Positions 35,815 to 48,360 are shown, counted from the first letter of the stretch. The stretch: DNA of 64,000 bases from Nelumbo lutea (GCA_022828595.1 JAKGHH010000002.1:86334076-86398075); one strand, 5' to 3'. Notes: generated by a model from the sequence alone, not told the origin. Translations and numbers: made by a program.

Positions 35815-36897
35815 AATACCCCCACACTTAAGCTTTTGCTTGTCCTCAAGCAAAGACATCAGCCATAAACTTAACATTCCCCCCTTCTGTTCACACCATT
35901 TACCTGGTGAACTTTTTAAGATAGAAATGCATTGAGTAGTCGGGGAACTTTTGTAAGTGCTCAACTCTTATTCTTGTAAATTACCATTTAAGATATGTAT
36001 CAGATCCAAGGAAAGGAGAATATGAATTTCATCATAGTCTAGCCTTCACTCCTAATTCATATATAAATCAGCTCCTTAATTGTCAAGGTTAATAATCAAA
36101 TTTCACTAAGTTTCACATCTGTAACTAAATCTCAATGAGAGTTCAACTTTAGAGTGCCCCTTTGAACCTCGGTTGTCACCACAATTACTTATTTCTAAGG
36201 GTGAGTGCATCTTATGCTCCATCTCACACTGGTCACTTACTTGAGGTAGGACTCATGTTCTGAGCTGCTAGTTTTACTATTCAACTCAAAATAGCGGAGT
36301 CAATTTGGGCTTTTGTCCTTCTTTGCAATTATTGAACCTCAAGAATTAGCACTTCAGATGTGCACTAGCTCTCTTGACCATTAACCATGAAATCAAGGGC
36401 TTCCATACACATGAAGATAGTTAGGGCTAGTCATGCTGAAAAGCATATTCAGTTCCCCTTTTCTCATGCATAAATCAAATTGGGTCATTCACAAGAATAA
36501 AAACTTAACAAGTACATCAGTCTCCCTCAACTCATTGAATTCCTTCTTAAAAAAAATCATCAAATAAATAGTAATGAACTTGAGGGGTTCCAGTCTTTTT
36601 TTTAGGTTATGTCATTGCCTGCAAATGTGTGTTCGGGTGCATGAGGTGCATGGTTTCAACCCCCATTACCCTAGCCTCGGGCTCACTCCCCCACACTTAA
36701 GATGAACATTGTCCTAAATGTTCGTATTGTTAGGGTATCACACTTGCTAGAGCATTCTGAAGAATAGATTATGATGAACTTAGTCCTTAAAGAATTGGAA
36801 TTTTGAGGAAAAAGATCTTTATTTTACTAAACTAATATTCTAAAAAGAATAAATGACAAAAAGATTCCTTAACTTCTTCATGAGCAAGCATAAGAGA
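35815..36897 (-). promoter_or_regulatory. Gypsy2 3' untranslated region
   Basis: Read on the minus strand it has the same parts as Gypsy1: hairpin at 36722-36705 (one stem base changed), PPT-like tract at 36700-36687, one two-tier hairpin at 36227-36201, the perfect hairpin TTTGCTTG-AGGA-CAAGCAAA at 35854-35835 and the PPT at 35831-35815 next to the LTR. Confidence 0.72.
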
Positions 36898-38667
36898 TTA
36901 TTGTTTATCTAGATAAACAGTGGATGGAGGGGGTACAGTACTGCCCATTAAATATGGTTTCAGGCGCTGACCATTTACTTTAAACGTGCCCTGAACCGGG
37001 TGGGTGAGTTCTATAGCCCCATGGGGAAAAACCTGTGAAATGGTAAAGGGTCCAGACCACCTGGATCTCAGCTTACCTGGAAACAAGCGGAGACGGGAAT
37101 TATATAACAATACCTGTTGGCCTACATAAAAGTCCCGTCTCAGCAAGTTCTTATCATGCCAGTTTTTTATTCTTTCTTTATAAACTTTGGCATTCTCATA
37201 GGTGGTAAGTCTGAATTCATCCAATTCATTCAATTGCAACCGTCTTTTTAGCCCCTGTGGCCTGAATGTCAAATTTAAGAATTTAAGAGCCCAATAGGCC
37301 TTGTGTTCCAATTCAACTGGTAAATGGAATGCTTTACCAAAGACCAATCTGTAGGGGGACATGCCAATTGGTGTCTTAAATGCAGATCTGTATGCCCATA
37401 ATGCATCATATAATTTGATTGACCAATCTTTTCTGGCGGATGCTACGGTCTTTTCCAGAATTCTTTTGAGTTCCCTATTAGCCAACTCCACTTGGCCACT
37501 GGTTTGAGGGTGATAAGGGGTAGCTAATTTATGTGTAATTCCATATTTCTGCATTAACCTCTCAAATTGGCTATTGCAGAAGTGAGTTCCCCTATCACTA
37601 ATTATAGCTCGCGGAGTGCCAAATCGGGAGAATAGCTTCTTTAGGAAGTGTACCACCCTTCTTGAGTCATTTGTGGGTAAAGCCATGGCTTCTACCCATT
37701 TGGATACATAGTCAACTGCAACGAGGATGTACTTATTCCCAAAAGAATTCGGGAAAGGTCCCATGAAATCTATACCCCAAACATCAAAGATTTCACAGAT
37801 TAAAATATTGGAAAGGGGCATTTCATTCCGTCGGGAAATGTTTCCCGATCTTTGGCATTTGTCACATGTGGACACATATCGATGGGCATCTTTGAAAAGT
37901 GTGGGCCAATAAAAACCTGATTGCAAAACCTTGGCTGCAGTGCGACTAGCTCCAAAATGACCTCCTGCTTCTTTATCATGGCAAAATTGGAGTACCGACT
38001 CCATCTCCTCCTCGGGGACACATCTCCTTATGATCTGATCTGCACACAATTTATACAAAAAGGGTTCCTCCCACAGATAGTATTTTACATCAGAAAGGAA
38101 TTTCTTTTTCTGTTGATATGAAAGGTTAGGAGAAAGGACTTGTGTAGCTAGATAATTAGAAAAATCAACATACCAAGGATATGAGTATTTCTGTATTGAG
38201 TACAACTGCTCATCCGGAAATTCTTCTCGAATGTTGCTGGTTATCTCCTCTTTTGAGCTTACCGTGTCCAACCGGGAGAGATGGTCAGTAGCCAGGTTTG
38301 CAGCACCCTTCAGGTCTCTAATCTCAATGTCAAACTCTTGCAATAAAAGGATCCACCTGATCAGTCTTGGTTTTGAGTTTTGCTTGGTAAGCAAGTGCCT
38401 TAATGCCGAGTGATCTGTGTGGACAACAACCTTGGATAATATCAGATATGAACGAAACTTATCAAGTGAAAATATTACTGCTAACAGCTCCTTTTCTGTG
38501 GTGGTGTAATTGAGTTGGGGTCCAGTCAAGGTTCTGCTAGCATAGTAAATTGGCTGAAAATGTTTGTTCATTCTTTGTCCTAAAACAGCTCCTATAGCAA
38601 AATCACTCGCATCACACATCAATTCAAATGGGAGGGTCCAATCTGGTGCTACCATGGATAGGTGCAT
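36898..38667 (-). pseudogene. Gypsy2 RNase H and integrase (open 589 codons)
   Basis: A single open frame from just after the RT thumb to the pol end. RNase [42 protein letters not shown]. Integrase: zinc finger with [29 protein letters not shown], then the C-terminal GPFTI and [10 protein letters not shown]. Unlike Gypsy1, the A-run near the end (about 37160) has the in-frame length, so integrase joins its C-terminus without a shift. All catalytic residues I can see are in place. Upstream RT is broken, so it could only be expressed as a fragment. Confidence 0.93.
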
Positions 38668-39918
38668 GGATCAATTTGTCTTTCAAGATGTTGAAAGCAT
38701 GAAGACATTCAGTTGAAAATTCAAAAGGCACTTCTTTCTGAAGCAAGGTAGATAATGGCTTGGAAATTTTTGAGAAATCTTTAATAAACCTTCTATAGAA
38801 TCCGACATGTCCTAAGAAAACTTCTCAAAGAACGAACAGATGTTGGGTGTTGGCAATTTTTCAATTGCCTCCACCTTGGCCTTGTCGACTTCTATACCTC
38901 TTTGAGAGATCTTGTGTCCAAGCACTATGCCTTCTTGCACCATAAAATGACATTTCTCCCAATTCAACACAAGATGTGTTTCTTTACATCTAGTAAGCAC
39001 CTGTTCCAGATTATTCAAACATGCATCAAACGAAGAGCCAAAAAACTGAAAAATCATCCATGAAGATCTCAATAAATTTTTCAACCATATCAGAAAATAT
39101 AGACATCATACATCGCTGAAAGGTTGCTGGGTGCATTGCATAACCCAAAGGGCATCCTTCGGTATGCAAAGGTTCCATATGGGCAAGTAAAAGTGGTCTT
39201 TTATTGATCTTCTTTTGCATTTGGTATCTGGTTATAGCCTTAATATCCATCCAAGAAACAATAATTACTCATGCCCGGCTAGCCTCTCCAACATTTGATC
39301 CATAAATGGGAGAGGGAAATGGTCCTTCCGGGTGGCTTCATTTAATTTTCTATAGTCAATACACACACGCCATCCGGTAACGGTTCTAGTAGGGATGAGT
39401 TCATTTTTCTCATTTGGAACAACAGTCGTACCCCCTTTTTTGGGCACAACTTGCACAGGGCTTACCCAAGAACTATCAGAAATAGGATAAATGATCCCAG
39501 CATCTAACAACTTAATTATTTCAGCCTTTACCACTTCTTTCATGTTGGGGTTCAGGCGCCTTTGGGGCTGAACGGAAGGCTTGCTGTCCTCTTCCATCAA
39601 AATTCTGTGAGTGCAGATTGATGGATTAATGCCTTTGATATCTTCTACCTTCCAAGCTATAGCATTTTTGTGTTCCTGCAGCACTCTTAATAATTTTTCT
39701 CTTTGTAAGGGATTCAGCGCTGCGGAAATTATCACGGGGAGATCTGATGGTTCCTCAAGGAAAGCATACTCTAAATGGGATGGTAATTGCTTCAGTTCAA
39801 GGGTGGGGGGTTCTTGGGGTGATGGCTTACCTGATGGTCCGGGCAATTTGCCTAAGTTCTCTAATTTAAGAAACCCCTTTCCCTTGAATTGAGGCTTATC
39901 GTTCAGGTATGCTATCAT
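38668..39918 (-). pseudogene. Gypsy2 reverse transcriptase, frameshifted
   Basis: The N-terminal half is open at 39918-39265 (VCIDYRKLNEATRKDHFPLPF near 39340). Between about 39260 and 38670 several small indels break the palm: the frame changes after MLERLAGHE, again near 39110, near 39050 at FSVF, near 38815 and near 38655. FMDDFS is still readable at about 39060. The breaks differ from the single RT shift in Gypsy1, so they arose independently or reflect lower sequence quality in one arm. No functional RT is possible. Confidence 0.88.
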
Positions 39919-39942
39919 GAGGTTTATTTTTTCATTTTCTCC

Positions 39943-41050
39943 CTATTCAAGTTCTCCCTGCTGGAGGTAGAGTTCAAGAGGATCAGTTATTCTACTTACC
40001 TGAAAGCATTCATCAATTGTCAATTCAATGGCATCAATCATAAAACAAGAATCATCACTAGAGGGTGCATGTTTCATAGCATCAGACATTTTAAAAATTA
40101 TCTCCTCATCTTGTATCCTAAGGCTGAGTTGTCCTTGTTGGACATCAATCATTGCTTTCCCGGTAGCCAGGAAAGGTCTCCCTAGGATAAGCGGGACCTC
40201 CACATCTTCTTGCATGTCTAACACAATGAAATCAACTGGAAAAATGAATTTGTCAACTTTAACTAACACATCTTCTATGATCCCCCTAGGATGTCTAATG
40301 GATCTATCAGCCAATTGTAATGCCACTCTAGTGGGTTGGGGTTCATTCAACCCCAATTTCTTGAAGATAGAATATGGCATTAAATTGATGCTAGCTCCCA
40401 GGTCACATAAAGCCTTTTCAATTTTTAAACTGCTAATGGTACAAGGAATAGTGAAACTCCCTGGATCTTTGAGTTTCTGAGGTAGCTTGTTCAGAAGGAT
40501 AGCAGAACATTCCTCATTTAATGCAACTGTAGCCACATCTCCTAGTTTTCTTTTGTTTGCCAATAATTCCTTCAAAAACTTTGCATAGTGTGGCATCTGG
40601 GCTAAAGCATCAGCAAAACGAATATTAATATGTAAACTTTTAAATATTTCAAGAAACTTACCAAATTCCTTCTCCAATTTTTGTTGCTTCAGCCTGTTAG
40701 GGAATGGAACTTGTGGTTGTTGGTGCATCCCTTGTTGTGCTTCTGGTTGTTCCGTCTTCTGTTGTCTGGTCCCAAGGCTTGTTTCTGCCTTGGGTTCAGC
40801 CCAATTCTTCTTTTCTACCTCAGGCAACTCTTTTCCACTTCTTAAGGTAATAGCTTGCACCTGCTCTCGTGGATTCACTTCAGTGTTGCTTGGAAGAGTT
40901 CCCGGCAGTCTGGAAGAGATTAATTGTGCCAATTGCCCCACTTGGTTTTCCAGGTTTTTGATTGAGGCTTCCTGGTTCTGGAACCTAGTTTCTGCACCTG
41001 CTATAAATTTTGTCATCAGTTCCTCCAAATTGGATTTTGGTTCAGGTTGA
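39943..41050 (-). pseudogene. Gypsy2 protease region of pol
   Basis: Open from about 41028 to a TAG at 39943-39945; Gypsy1 reads Glu-Ala at the equivalent place. It contains VQAITLRSGKELPE, CDLGASINLMPYSIF (aspartic protease active site), FIFPVDFIVLDM and LILGRPFLAT. At the position of the Gypsy1 TGA (26530) this copy has CGA (Arg). At the Gypsy1 TAA (27694) it has CAA (Gln). Upstream the frame is cut from gag by TAA at about 41053. Confidence 0.88.
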
Positions 41051-42147
41051 TGTTAAGTCTGGTGGAACGGCTTGGAAATATGCTGATTTGGCCAGGACTG
41101 GTTTGAATGTCCCCTCCATCCTGGATGAAAAGTATGGTGACTCTGGTAACCCTGCTGTCTTGACGAATTGCTGACATAGTCAACTTGTTCAGTAGATGGT
41201 CTGAACTGATTGCCAACTTGGCAGTCTGTACTGATGTGGCCTCCCCCACACAATTCACAATTAAGAGGCTGCACATGCATGGCAGCTATCTGCATTTCAT
41301 CTATTTTTTTACTGAGTGCTCCTATTTGTGCAGATAGTGCTGTATAAGTGTCAACATTATGCAAGCCTTGCTGCTTCCTAGTTTGAGTTCTTTCCGAATG
41401 CCATTGATAGTTGTTGGCTGCCATTTCCTCAATAAGTGCATGGGCAACCTCAGGAGTTTTATTATTTATGGATCCTCCAGCTGCAGCATCTAATATGGTC
41501 TTATTTGAGTCAGTAAGACCATTATAGAAAGTCTGCACTTGCAGCCAAATGGGGAGGCCATGGTGAGGAACTCTCCTTAACAGCTCCTTGTATCGTTCCC
41601 ATGACTCATATAAAGATTCCCCCTCTTGCTGGAAAAAAGTAGTGATGTCATTCCTCATTTTAGCAGTTTTAGAAGGGGGAAAATATTTAGAGAGAAAACG
41701 GCTGGCCATTTCGTCCCATGTGGCTATAGATCCTGCCAGTAATGAGTTCAACCAAGCTTTGGCTTTATCCTTCAAAGAAAATGGGAATAACCTCAGCCGG
41801 ATGGCATCATCACTTACCCCATTGTGTTTGAAGGTGTCACAGATTTCCAAGAAGTTAGCAATATGGGCATTCGGATCCTCATGGGCCATACCACAAAACT
41901 GAATCGTATTTTGTATCATTTGGATTATGGCCGGTTTAATTTTGAAGTTATTGGCAGCAATAGTTGGCCTGATAATGCTGGAGACAGTCCCGGTGAGGGT
42001 GGGCTTGGCATAATCCATCATAGTTCTTTGTTCAGCCATTTCTTGTGCTTCTTGTCTGACTTGCTTAGCAGCTCTCAAACGGACACGGAGAGTCCGTTCA
42101 ATCTCCGGGTCGTAAAGGATCTCTTCCAGTTCAGGTCTGCTTGTCAT
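41051..42147 (-). pseudogene. Gypsy2 gag, Athila-like
   Basis: A 364-codon open frame from ATG 42147 (MTSRPELEEI) through the capsid-like part, with the same wording as Gypsy1, and the zinc knuckle CELCGGGHISTDC (about 41250). It ends about 15 residues later than the Gypsy1 frame, at KPFHQT, because the stop falls at a different place. It is the most intact gag in the window and could be expressed as a stand-alone protein, though its protease and RT partners are not usable from this copy. Confidence 0.92.
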
Positions 42148-43870
42148 AAACTGTTAAAGTCAAAGCAATAAAAATGCCAATATTCACAAAAGAAAATAAA
42201 TAACTAATCCTATCACACTGAAAATGTAAAGTGAATTATTGGAATACAAAACCTACATCCTATCATGAATAAATGAAGCCGATTATACTAAAAGCAGATT
42301 TAAACCAATCATCTTATTCAAGGTTCCTTTATCTACATCCATCGATTGCAACATCTGAATTCAGACCCAATTTAGTTGAGTTCAGATCTACAAGTCTTTG
42401 GTATTGTTAGTCCAGAGAAATTAACAAATAATAATTCAGATCTGAGCTGTATATCTCATACACACTCATTTGTATACACTACAATATACATCCATTGAGG
42501 TTGGAATCAAGTCTGTGATGCTTTAGGGCTGAAATCAGATCTGATCTGAAAAAAAAAAAAAAATTTAAAAGGATCTGAAATAAACTAAAACCAGTCCTGA
42601 GTTAGGCTTGGGTTAAAGATTTTAAACTCTACAATTGAAGCTCAAACCTGTATAGCTGATGCATATCAAACACTTGCTAAGACCTGAAAATTGGGTCTGC
42701 AATGTTTGGTATTGCAAGCTATTCGGTCCATACAACTTTTGTAGAAATCTGAAATCAGGTCTGCTAACTGTTGCACTATAGCAGCCCTGCTACAGATCTG
42801 AATGCTAATAGAAATACTTGTTGAAGTGCCACTTTTGCATGAAATCTCTTGAGGCATAAAAATTATTCAGATTAACATACACCTCCTTCAGCTAATGTAG
42901 CTCAGATACAAGTGGGTAAAGCCAAGAATTCAGTCCACAGAATGCATAGTATGCTCTGTATCCTGCTCTGTTCACAACCCCAATTCAGATCTAGGTGATT
43001 GCAGATCCGAATTTCTTCATTCCTTGACTATCCATTTATTTTTGAGGAGATAGGATGTATTGTAGGGTGTATTGGGGTAGTGATGGCCCCCAATTCACCT
43101 TAAATTTACATCAGTTCAGGTCTGAGTTCAAGAGAACTCAGATCTGAACTGAGCAGTTCTGCTATAGCAGAGTTCAGGTCTGAACTCAAGTCTGAATTCG
43201 GATCTGAAATCTCAATTGCCTTACCTTCAGTTATTTCTACCAAATTGCCTTTGAGGAGTAGCAGAAGTGTCCTAGGGTAAATTGGGGTGGTTATGACACC
43301 CAATTCCCCTCAAAATTGCATCAGTTCAGGTCTGAGTTCAGAGGAACTCAGATCTAAACTGTTGCAAATCTGCAGTAGTAGAACTCATATCTGAATTCTG
43401 ATCCAAATTCTCAATTGCTCCTCTGGTTGTTCAAAAGATCTCCCTTTTTTTTTCATTTTATATATATATATATATATATGTTTTTTGTAATGGAAAAAGA
43501 AATAAAATTCTGAAACACAAGCAATTCTTTTCGGCTGAGTGCTGTAGATCTGAAATCTGCTGATCTGAGTGCCGAATGCAACTCAGATCTACAACACTCA
43601 TGTTTATGTGAATTTTTTTTTCTTTTTTTTTTCTTTTTGAAGGGAACAACACCAAGGTTGAATATAAATCAAATATGTCTTTATTAAAATGAAACTGAAA
43701 CCAGAAAAAGAAAGTAATCTACTTAAGAAAGAAGAAACATAACTACAGTAGTACAGCAGTTGCAGTCCAAGCTGAAATGAAAAAGTTAGCAAATTAACCC
43801 AACTATGAATGCAATGCTGAATGAGATCAGATTAAGAATGCTCAATGTTTCCTAATATTGCTTCTATAAA
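42148..43870 (-). other. Gypsy2 leader
   Basis: Non-coding, with many CAGATCTGA words. The gag-proximal part (42148-42820) is close to the Gypsy1 leader; the part around 42830-43120 departs from it, while Gypsy3 and Gypsy1 agree with each other there. This fits a mosaic history. A (TA)n microsatellite occupies about 43461-43480. Confidence 0.68.
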
Positions 43871-43888
43871 TCCCCGGCAATGGCGCCA
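43871..43888 (-). other. Primer binding site of Gypsy2
   Basis: Reverse complement TGGCGCCATTGCCGGGGA, 6 bp inside the right LTR (43895). Identical to the Gypsy1 site. Confidence 0.85.
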
Positions 43889-43894
43889 AAAACT

Positions 43895-45493
43895 TGATAT
43901 GTGGCTCATTGTGACACTAGCAAGTGCACTAGCCGTTCAAGTAATAAAGTAGTGAGTGAAGTATCGTTCCCACGAGGATTTAGGAAACAATTACCAATAC
44001 TAAATTGAGCACTTCTTATCTGATCAACAAATAAATCAAAACTCTAATGAAAGCTAAGAAATCCTAAATTAAAATCTATCTAAATCATTGGCCCAATTGC
44101 CTTCAAATCAGGATAGAAGAGTAAGCAGTAAATGTCAATCTCAGAATTCAGCAATTTATCAATTTGGATCATTCGAATAAATCATGATTGAGCCTTGGTT
44201 TGGTGAAACCCCAAGGTCATGAACAGCCTCTCTCAAGCGCATGTTCATCCTATGCATGAGTGACGGTTCTTCTATCTCTAGCAAGAATCTAATCCCCATG
44301 CATGCATTTCTTCAAACACTTCTAAGGCATCAATTCAAATCTGAATTGATCACCAACTGAATTGTGCAAGTTATCTCTAACCTTGCACTCAATTCAGTTC
44401 TTGAATAGTAGATCTGAATTCCTAGAGTCTCTCTCAAGCACTCTAGGAATTCCAAGCTGTAGATTAATTCAGCCAATCTGAAAATTGCAGATCTGAATTC
44501 TCTTTCAAGCAATTCAGATCTTGCAATCTCAGATCTGAGAATTCAGATCTGAGTTTTGAATGTTAGTTGGCCGAATTACTCTACAATAACACCCTTATTC
44601 AAGAAACTTCAAGTACAATTCATGACCATTTGAATGAATCAAAAAGAATTAGATTGCTGAACTGAAATTTTACAAACTGAAATACATCAAGGAAGAATGG
44701 AAACAAGGAGAAAGAAGAAAGAAAATATAACAAAGAAACTGAATTCAAATCAAAAGAGAATGAAACTACAAATGATTTATTACAAAAGATCTTTGAATCA
44801 CAAACCCTCAATTCGAACTCACCTTCTTCTTCTAGCTTGCTTGTCTTGAACTTCCTTCAGCCCTTCTTCTTCTTCTTCCTTGCGCCTAGCCTTCTTCTCT
44901 TCTCTTCTCTCAAGGTGGCCGAACCTCTAAGAGTGGGAGAGCCTTCCTCTCAAGCAATTGAACAACTCTCCCCCCTCCTAGAGGCCTCCTTATATAGTTT
45001 TTCAAGGGGGCTCTTGCCCCTTCTTGAAGTCTCTAGAATTTGGTGTATTACACCCCTCATGAACCTTCTAGAGTGCTCCCTCCTTCTCTTCAAGAAACAT
45101 CTAGGAGTTGCCGCCCCTAGCTCCCTTTGGGCTGCTATTTGGGCTACAACTTAGCTTGCTTTTGACCTCATGTGGGCTACACTCTAGGCTGTTATTTGGG
45201 CTAAAAATGGGCTGGGCCGAAATTTCCTTCTTGCTAGGCTTCTTCCTTTGGGTTTTCCAAAGAGTTAGCTTGCACTACTTGGGCCGAATGAAACTCCCTT
45301 GCTCTCATGGCTGGGCCGGACTGAACTTGATAAATTTTGGGCTTTCTTTTCTTGCTTTTGCCTTCTTTTTGTTGATTTGGCTCCCACTGAAATCTTTCTT
45401 GCAATCAAGCTAAAATAGGGCAAAATCTAATTAAACCAGCATAAAATTTCAAGCAAAAACCTCATAAAATATAGATAAATTGTAGGTTCATCA
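43895..45493 (-). repeat. 5' LTR of Gypsy2 (1599 bp), variant unlike its 3' LTR
   Basis: On the minus strand it starts TGATGAACCTACAATTTATC, as Gypsy3 does, then has a middle that resembles the Gypsy1 5' LTR (GCAAGAAAGATTTCAG). It ends CCACATATCA, near the Gypsy3 end CCACACATCA. The left LTR of the same element instead starts TGATGAACTT. LTRs of one insertion should begin identical, so this pair is mismatched. Confidence 0.88.
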
Positions 45494-46735
45494 CTTAGTC
45501 AATGGGTCTGCCACATTATCCGCTGATGCTACCTTCTGAATCAGGACGTCCCCTCTACCAACGATCTCCCGTAGTACATGGTACTTTCTCTCGATGTGCT
45601 TTGACTTCGAGTGAGCCTGAGGCTCTTTAGCCTGGGTGATCGCTCCATTGTGGTCACACAACAACGGGATGGGAGATGTGCTGGATGGAATCGCTCCCAA
45701 TTCATGTATGAACTTCTTCATCCACACGGCTTCCTTGGCAGCTTAACTTGCGGCAATGTACTCGGCCTCGGTTGTGGAGTCTGTAGTGGACCCCTGTTTG
45801 CTGTTTTTCCAGCAAACAGCACACGATCCTATCATGAAAACATACCCAGATGTAGACTTTCTATCATCTGGATCCGACTGAAAATCGGCATCGGTATACC
45901 CTAGAACTTGCAGTGAACTACCATCGAAAACCAGACAAAACTCTTTTGTCCTTCGAAGGTATTTGAGTATGTTCTTTACAGCAGTCCAATGCTCCTGCCC
46001 TGGGTTCGCCTGGAATTTGCTTACCACACTCACTGCTTGAGCAATGTCTGGGCGAGTGCACAGCATGGCATACATGATGCTCCCTACGGCTGAGGCATAG
46101 GGAATGTCTCTCATGCTCTCAATCCCCTCAGAAGTCTTGGGAGACATCTTCTTGGAGAGAGTGACTCCGTGCCTGAAAGGAACGTTTCCTTTCTTGGAGT
46201 TCTCCATGCTGTACCTCTTGACAATTTTGTCAACACAAGCAGCCTGGGATAATCCAATTATCCACCTCGATCTATCTCTATAGAGTCGAAGACCCAGTAT
46301 GTATGAAGCTTCTCCAAGATCTTTCATGGAGAACTGTTGTGATAGCCATACCTTGACCGAAGTCAACATTCCTACATCATTCCCAATGATTAGGATATCG
46401 TCCACGTACAACACCAAAAAGGTGATCTTATCCCCACTGGACTTCCTGTAAACACAGGGCTCATACGGATTCTGCTCAAAGTCAAACGTTTTGACTGCAG
46501 AATCAAAACGGATGTTCCAACTCCTAGAAGCCTGCTTAAGTCCATAAATGGATCTATTAAGTTCACAAACCATGTATTCCTGACCAACAGCAATGAAGCC
46601 TTGTGGCTGCTGCATGTAGATATCTTCACTAAGATCTCCATTCAGGAATGCGGTTTTGACATTCATTTGCCAAATCTCGTAGTCATGGTACGCTGCTACA
46701 GCTAGCAGGATCCTAATGGATTTAAGCATGGCCAC
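45494..46735 (-). pseudogene. Copia4 reverse transcriptase (C-terminal part) and RNase H
   Basis: Minus-strand continuation of Copia4 pol after the Gypsy3 insertion. It runs from VAMLKSIRILL at 46735 through FLNGDL, LYVDDILIIGND (YVDD at 46408-46397) and GLRLYRDRS to RNase H (GYTDADFQSD, DRKSTSGYVF, STTEAEYIAAS). A TAA stop follows near 45743, where other copies have Glu. The frame resumes with MWMKKFIHEL, ERKYHVLREIVGRGDVLIQKV and ADPLTK, then is cut by Gypsy2 at 45493. The RT catalytic motif is intact. The last ~25 codons and the 3' LTR start are missing on this side. Confidence 0.92.
46731..46735. other. Target site duplication of Gypsy3, left copy
   Basis: GCCAC directly left of the 5' LTR; the same GCCAC is at 53751-53755 directly right of the 3' LTR. 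Removing the element and one copy rejoins copia pol in frame between SPVA and MLKS. Confidence 0.92.
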
Positions 46736-48336
46736 TGATGAACCTACAATTTATCTATATTTTATGAGGTTTTTGCATGGATTTTTATGCCGGTTTTATT
46801 AATTTTTGCCTTAATTTAGCTTAATGCTAAGAATAAGTTCAGGGATAATTAATCCAAGAAAAGGAAGGAAAAAGGCAAGAAAAGAAGGTTCAAAAAGACC
46901 AATTTCAGTCCAGCCCGGTCATGAGATCAAGGGAGTTTTCATTCAGCCCAAGAAGTGCAAGCTAACTCTTTGGAAAACCCAAGGGAAGAAGCCTAGCAAG
47001 AAGGAAATTTTGGCCCACCCCATTTTTAGTCCAAATAATAGCCTAGAGTGTAGCCCACATGAGCTCAAAAGCAAGCTAAGTTGTAGCCCAAATAGCAGCC
47101 CAAAGGGAGCTAGGGGCGGCAACTTCTAGGAGTTTCTTGAAGAGAAGGAGGGAGCACTCTAGAAGGTTCATGAGGGGTGTAATACACCCCATTCTAGAGG
47201 CTTCAAGAAGGGGCAAGAGCCCCCTTGAAAAACTATATAAGGAGGCCTCTAGGAGGGGAGAAAGTTGTTCAATTGCTTGAGAGGAAGGCTCTCCCACTCT
47301 AAGAGGTTCGGCCACCTTGAGAGAAGAGAAGAGAAGAAGGCTAGGCGCAAGGAAGAAGAAGAAGAAGGGCTGAAGGAAGTTCAAGACAAGCAAGCTAGAA
47401 GAAGAAGGTGAGTTCGAATTGAGGGTTTGTGATTCAAAGATCTTTTGTAATAAATCATTTGTAGTTTCATTCTCTTTTGATTTGAATTCAGTTTCTTATT
47501 TATATTTTTCTTTCTTCTTTCTCCTTGTTTCCATTCTTCCTTGATGTATTTCAGCTTGTATAATTTCAATTCAGCAATCTAATTCTTTTTGATTCATTCA
47601 AATGATCATGGATTGTACTTGAAGTTTCTTAAACAAGGGTGTTATTGCAGATCAATTCGGCCAACTAACCTTCAAAACTCATATCTGAATTCTCAGATCT
47701 GAGATTGCAAGATCTGAATTGCTTGAATGAGAATTCAGATCTGCAATTTTCAGATTGGGCGAATTAATCTACAGCTTGGAATTCCTAGAGTGCTTCAGAG
47801 AGACTCTAGGAATTCAGATCTACTATTCAAGAACTGAATTGAGTGAAAGGTTAGATATAATTTGCATAATTCAGTTGGTGATCAATTCAGATTTGAATTG
47901 ATGCCTTAGAAGTGTTTGAAGAAATGCATGCATGGGGATTAGATTCTTGCTAGAGATAGAAGAACCGTCACTCATGCATAGGATGAACATGCGCTTGAGA
48001 GAGGCTGTTCATGACCTTGGGGTTTCACCAAACCAAGGCTCAATCATGATTCATTCGAATAATCCAAATTGATAGATTGCTGAATTCTGAGATTGACATT
48101 TACTGCTTACTCTTCTAACCTGATTTGAAGGCAATTGGGCCAATGATTTAGATAGATTTTAATTTAGGATTTCTTAGCTTTCATTAGAGTTTTGATTTAT
48201 TTGTTGATCAGATAAGAAGTGCTCAATTTAGTATTGGTAATTGTTTCCTAAATCCTCGTGGGAACGATACTTCACTCACTACTTTATTACTTGAACGGCT
48301 AGTGCACTTGCTAGTGTCACAATGAGCCACACATCA
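46736..48336 (+). repeat. 5' LTR of Gypsy3 (1601 bp)
   Basis: TGATGAACCTAC start, CCACACATCA end. TATATAA at 47234, preceded by the same two palindromes as in Gypsy1. Its first ~200 bp are a distinct subtype (TAATGCTAAGAATAAGTTC) shared only with the LTR at 52150. Confidence 0.93.
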
Positions 48337-48342
48337 AGTTTT

Positions 48343-48360
48343 TGGCGCCGTTGCCGGGGA
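48343..48360 (+). other. Primer binding site of Gypsy3
   Basis: TGGCGCCGTTGCCGGGGA, 6 bp after the 5' LTR. It differs from Gypsy1 and Gypsy2 at one base. Confidence 0.86.

Larger units (their letters stand above)
34213..45493 (-). mobile_element. Gypsy2: Athila-like element, reverse orientation, mosaic
   Basis: About 11.28 kb, with the same order as Gypsy1 on the minus strand: right LTR (45493-43895), primer site (43888-43871), leader, gag-pol (42147-36898), 3' untranslated region, left LTR (35814-34213). The flanks CTTAC (34208-34212) and CTTAG (45494-45498) agree at 4 of 5 bases, but the left flank is copia LTR and the right flank copia pol. The two LTRs are clearly different variants. Both facts point to recombination or a rearranged junction rather than a simple insertion. 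Confidence 0.88.
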
